Positions 6,204 to 6,257 of a stretch of 6,257 nt of DNA are shown one piece after another. The position numbers and the translations under genes are program-made. The stretch is taken from positions 1-6,257 of the forward strand of contig CAZDVZ010000059.1 in the NCBI GenBank assembly GCA_964509125.1, in the 5' to 3' direction. Each line of letters opens with the position of its first letter. Position 1 is the first letter of the stretch. The stretch is from SIG653 sp964509125 (GTDB lineage Bacteria > Bacillota > Clostridia > Oscillospirales > CAG-382). The notes under the pieces are model-generated. The model saw only the letters and a program-made list of their open reading frames with translations, had not been told where the DNA came from and ran no database searches.

Positions 6204-6239
6204 AAAAAGCGGCTCACCGTCATAGGCGAGTCGCTTTTT
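6204..6239. terminator. Strong, probably bidirectional intrinsic terminator
   Basis: AAAAAGCGGCTC (6204-6215) pairs with GAGTCGCTTTTT (6228-6239) over 12 bp with one G-U pair and a 12-base loop. The stem ends in a T run on the plus strand and, by symmetry, on the minus strand. It should end transcription from the dipeptidase promoter and may also stop a converging transcript from the right of the window. Confidence 0.88.
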
Positions 6240-6257
6240 CTATGCTGAGTATTTAGA

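Noticed and set aside
5861..6223. 120-codon minus-strand frame rich in Phe and Leu
   Set aside because: It is the antisense of an A-rich stretch, which gives Phe/Leu runs by composition. It overlaps the end of the dipeptidase gene and starts inside the terminator.
6080..6256. 58-codon plus-strand frame starting MDKNRSKRKQ
   Set aside because: It has no ribosome binding site, its last quarter is the terminator hairpin, and the frame is preceded directly by a stop. It is possible but unsupported.

Overview
The window looks like chromosomal DNA from a Gram-positive Clostridia-type (Firmicutes) bacterium. The evidence is AT-rich genes with purine-rich Shine-Dalgarno sites, consensus sigma-A type promoters, intrinsic terminators, a leaderless collagen-like protein of the kind found on clostridial and bacillar spore surfaces, and a membrane protein whose C-terminal domain I recall only from Clostridia. 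I see no insertion sequence, tRNA, rRNA or CRISPR array.

Layout. (1) 1-670, minus strand: the 5' part of a collagen-like gene, cut by the window edge. It has a Cys-rich head followed by 56 uninterrupted Gly-X-Y triplets, the distal part encoded by near-identical 36-bp tandem repeats. It has a strong ribosome binding site and a candidate promoter. (2) 736-1093, plus strand: a small, apparently decaying gene with an in-frame stop and a one-base frameshift in a T run. (3) 1100-1134: a strong hairpin terminator between the convergent genes, best suited to the minus strand. (4) 1277-4759, minus strand: a two-gene unit read from a near-consensus promoter at 4794-4822. A six-helix membrane protein of unknown function is followed after 17 bp by a cytoplasmic GH95-family glycoside hydrolase (alpha-L-fucosidase/alpha-L-galactosidase type). 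(5) 4942-5886, plus strand: a divergently transcribed lipoprotein with a complete VanX-type (M15D) D-Ala-D-Ala dipeptidase domain on a Ser/Glu-rich stalk. Its canonical ATG overlaps the -10 box of its best promoter, so the true start is uncertain. (6) 5887-6257: no convincing gene, ending in a strong hairpin terminator at 6204-6239.

The genes do not form one pathway. The GH95 enzyme probably trims short imported fucosylated or L-galactosylated sugars in the cytoplasm. The dipeptidase probably acts on cell-wall dipeptides outside the membrane; no vanH, vanA, vanR or vanS homologue is present, so glycopeptide resistance should not be inferred. I did not find a clear new defence or mobile system. 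The points most worth following up are the surface-anchored VanX-like enzyme with its start-codon conflict, the Thr in the GH95 active site, and the Cys-rich collagen-like protein.
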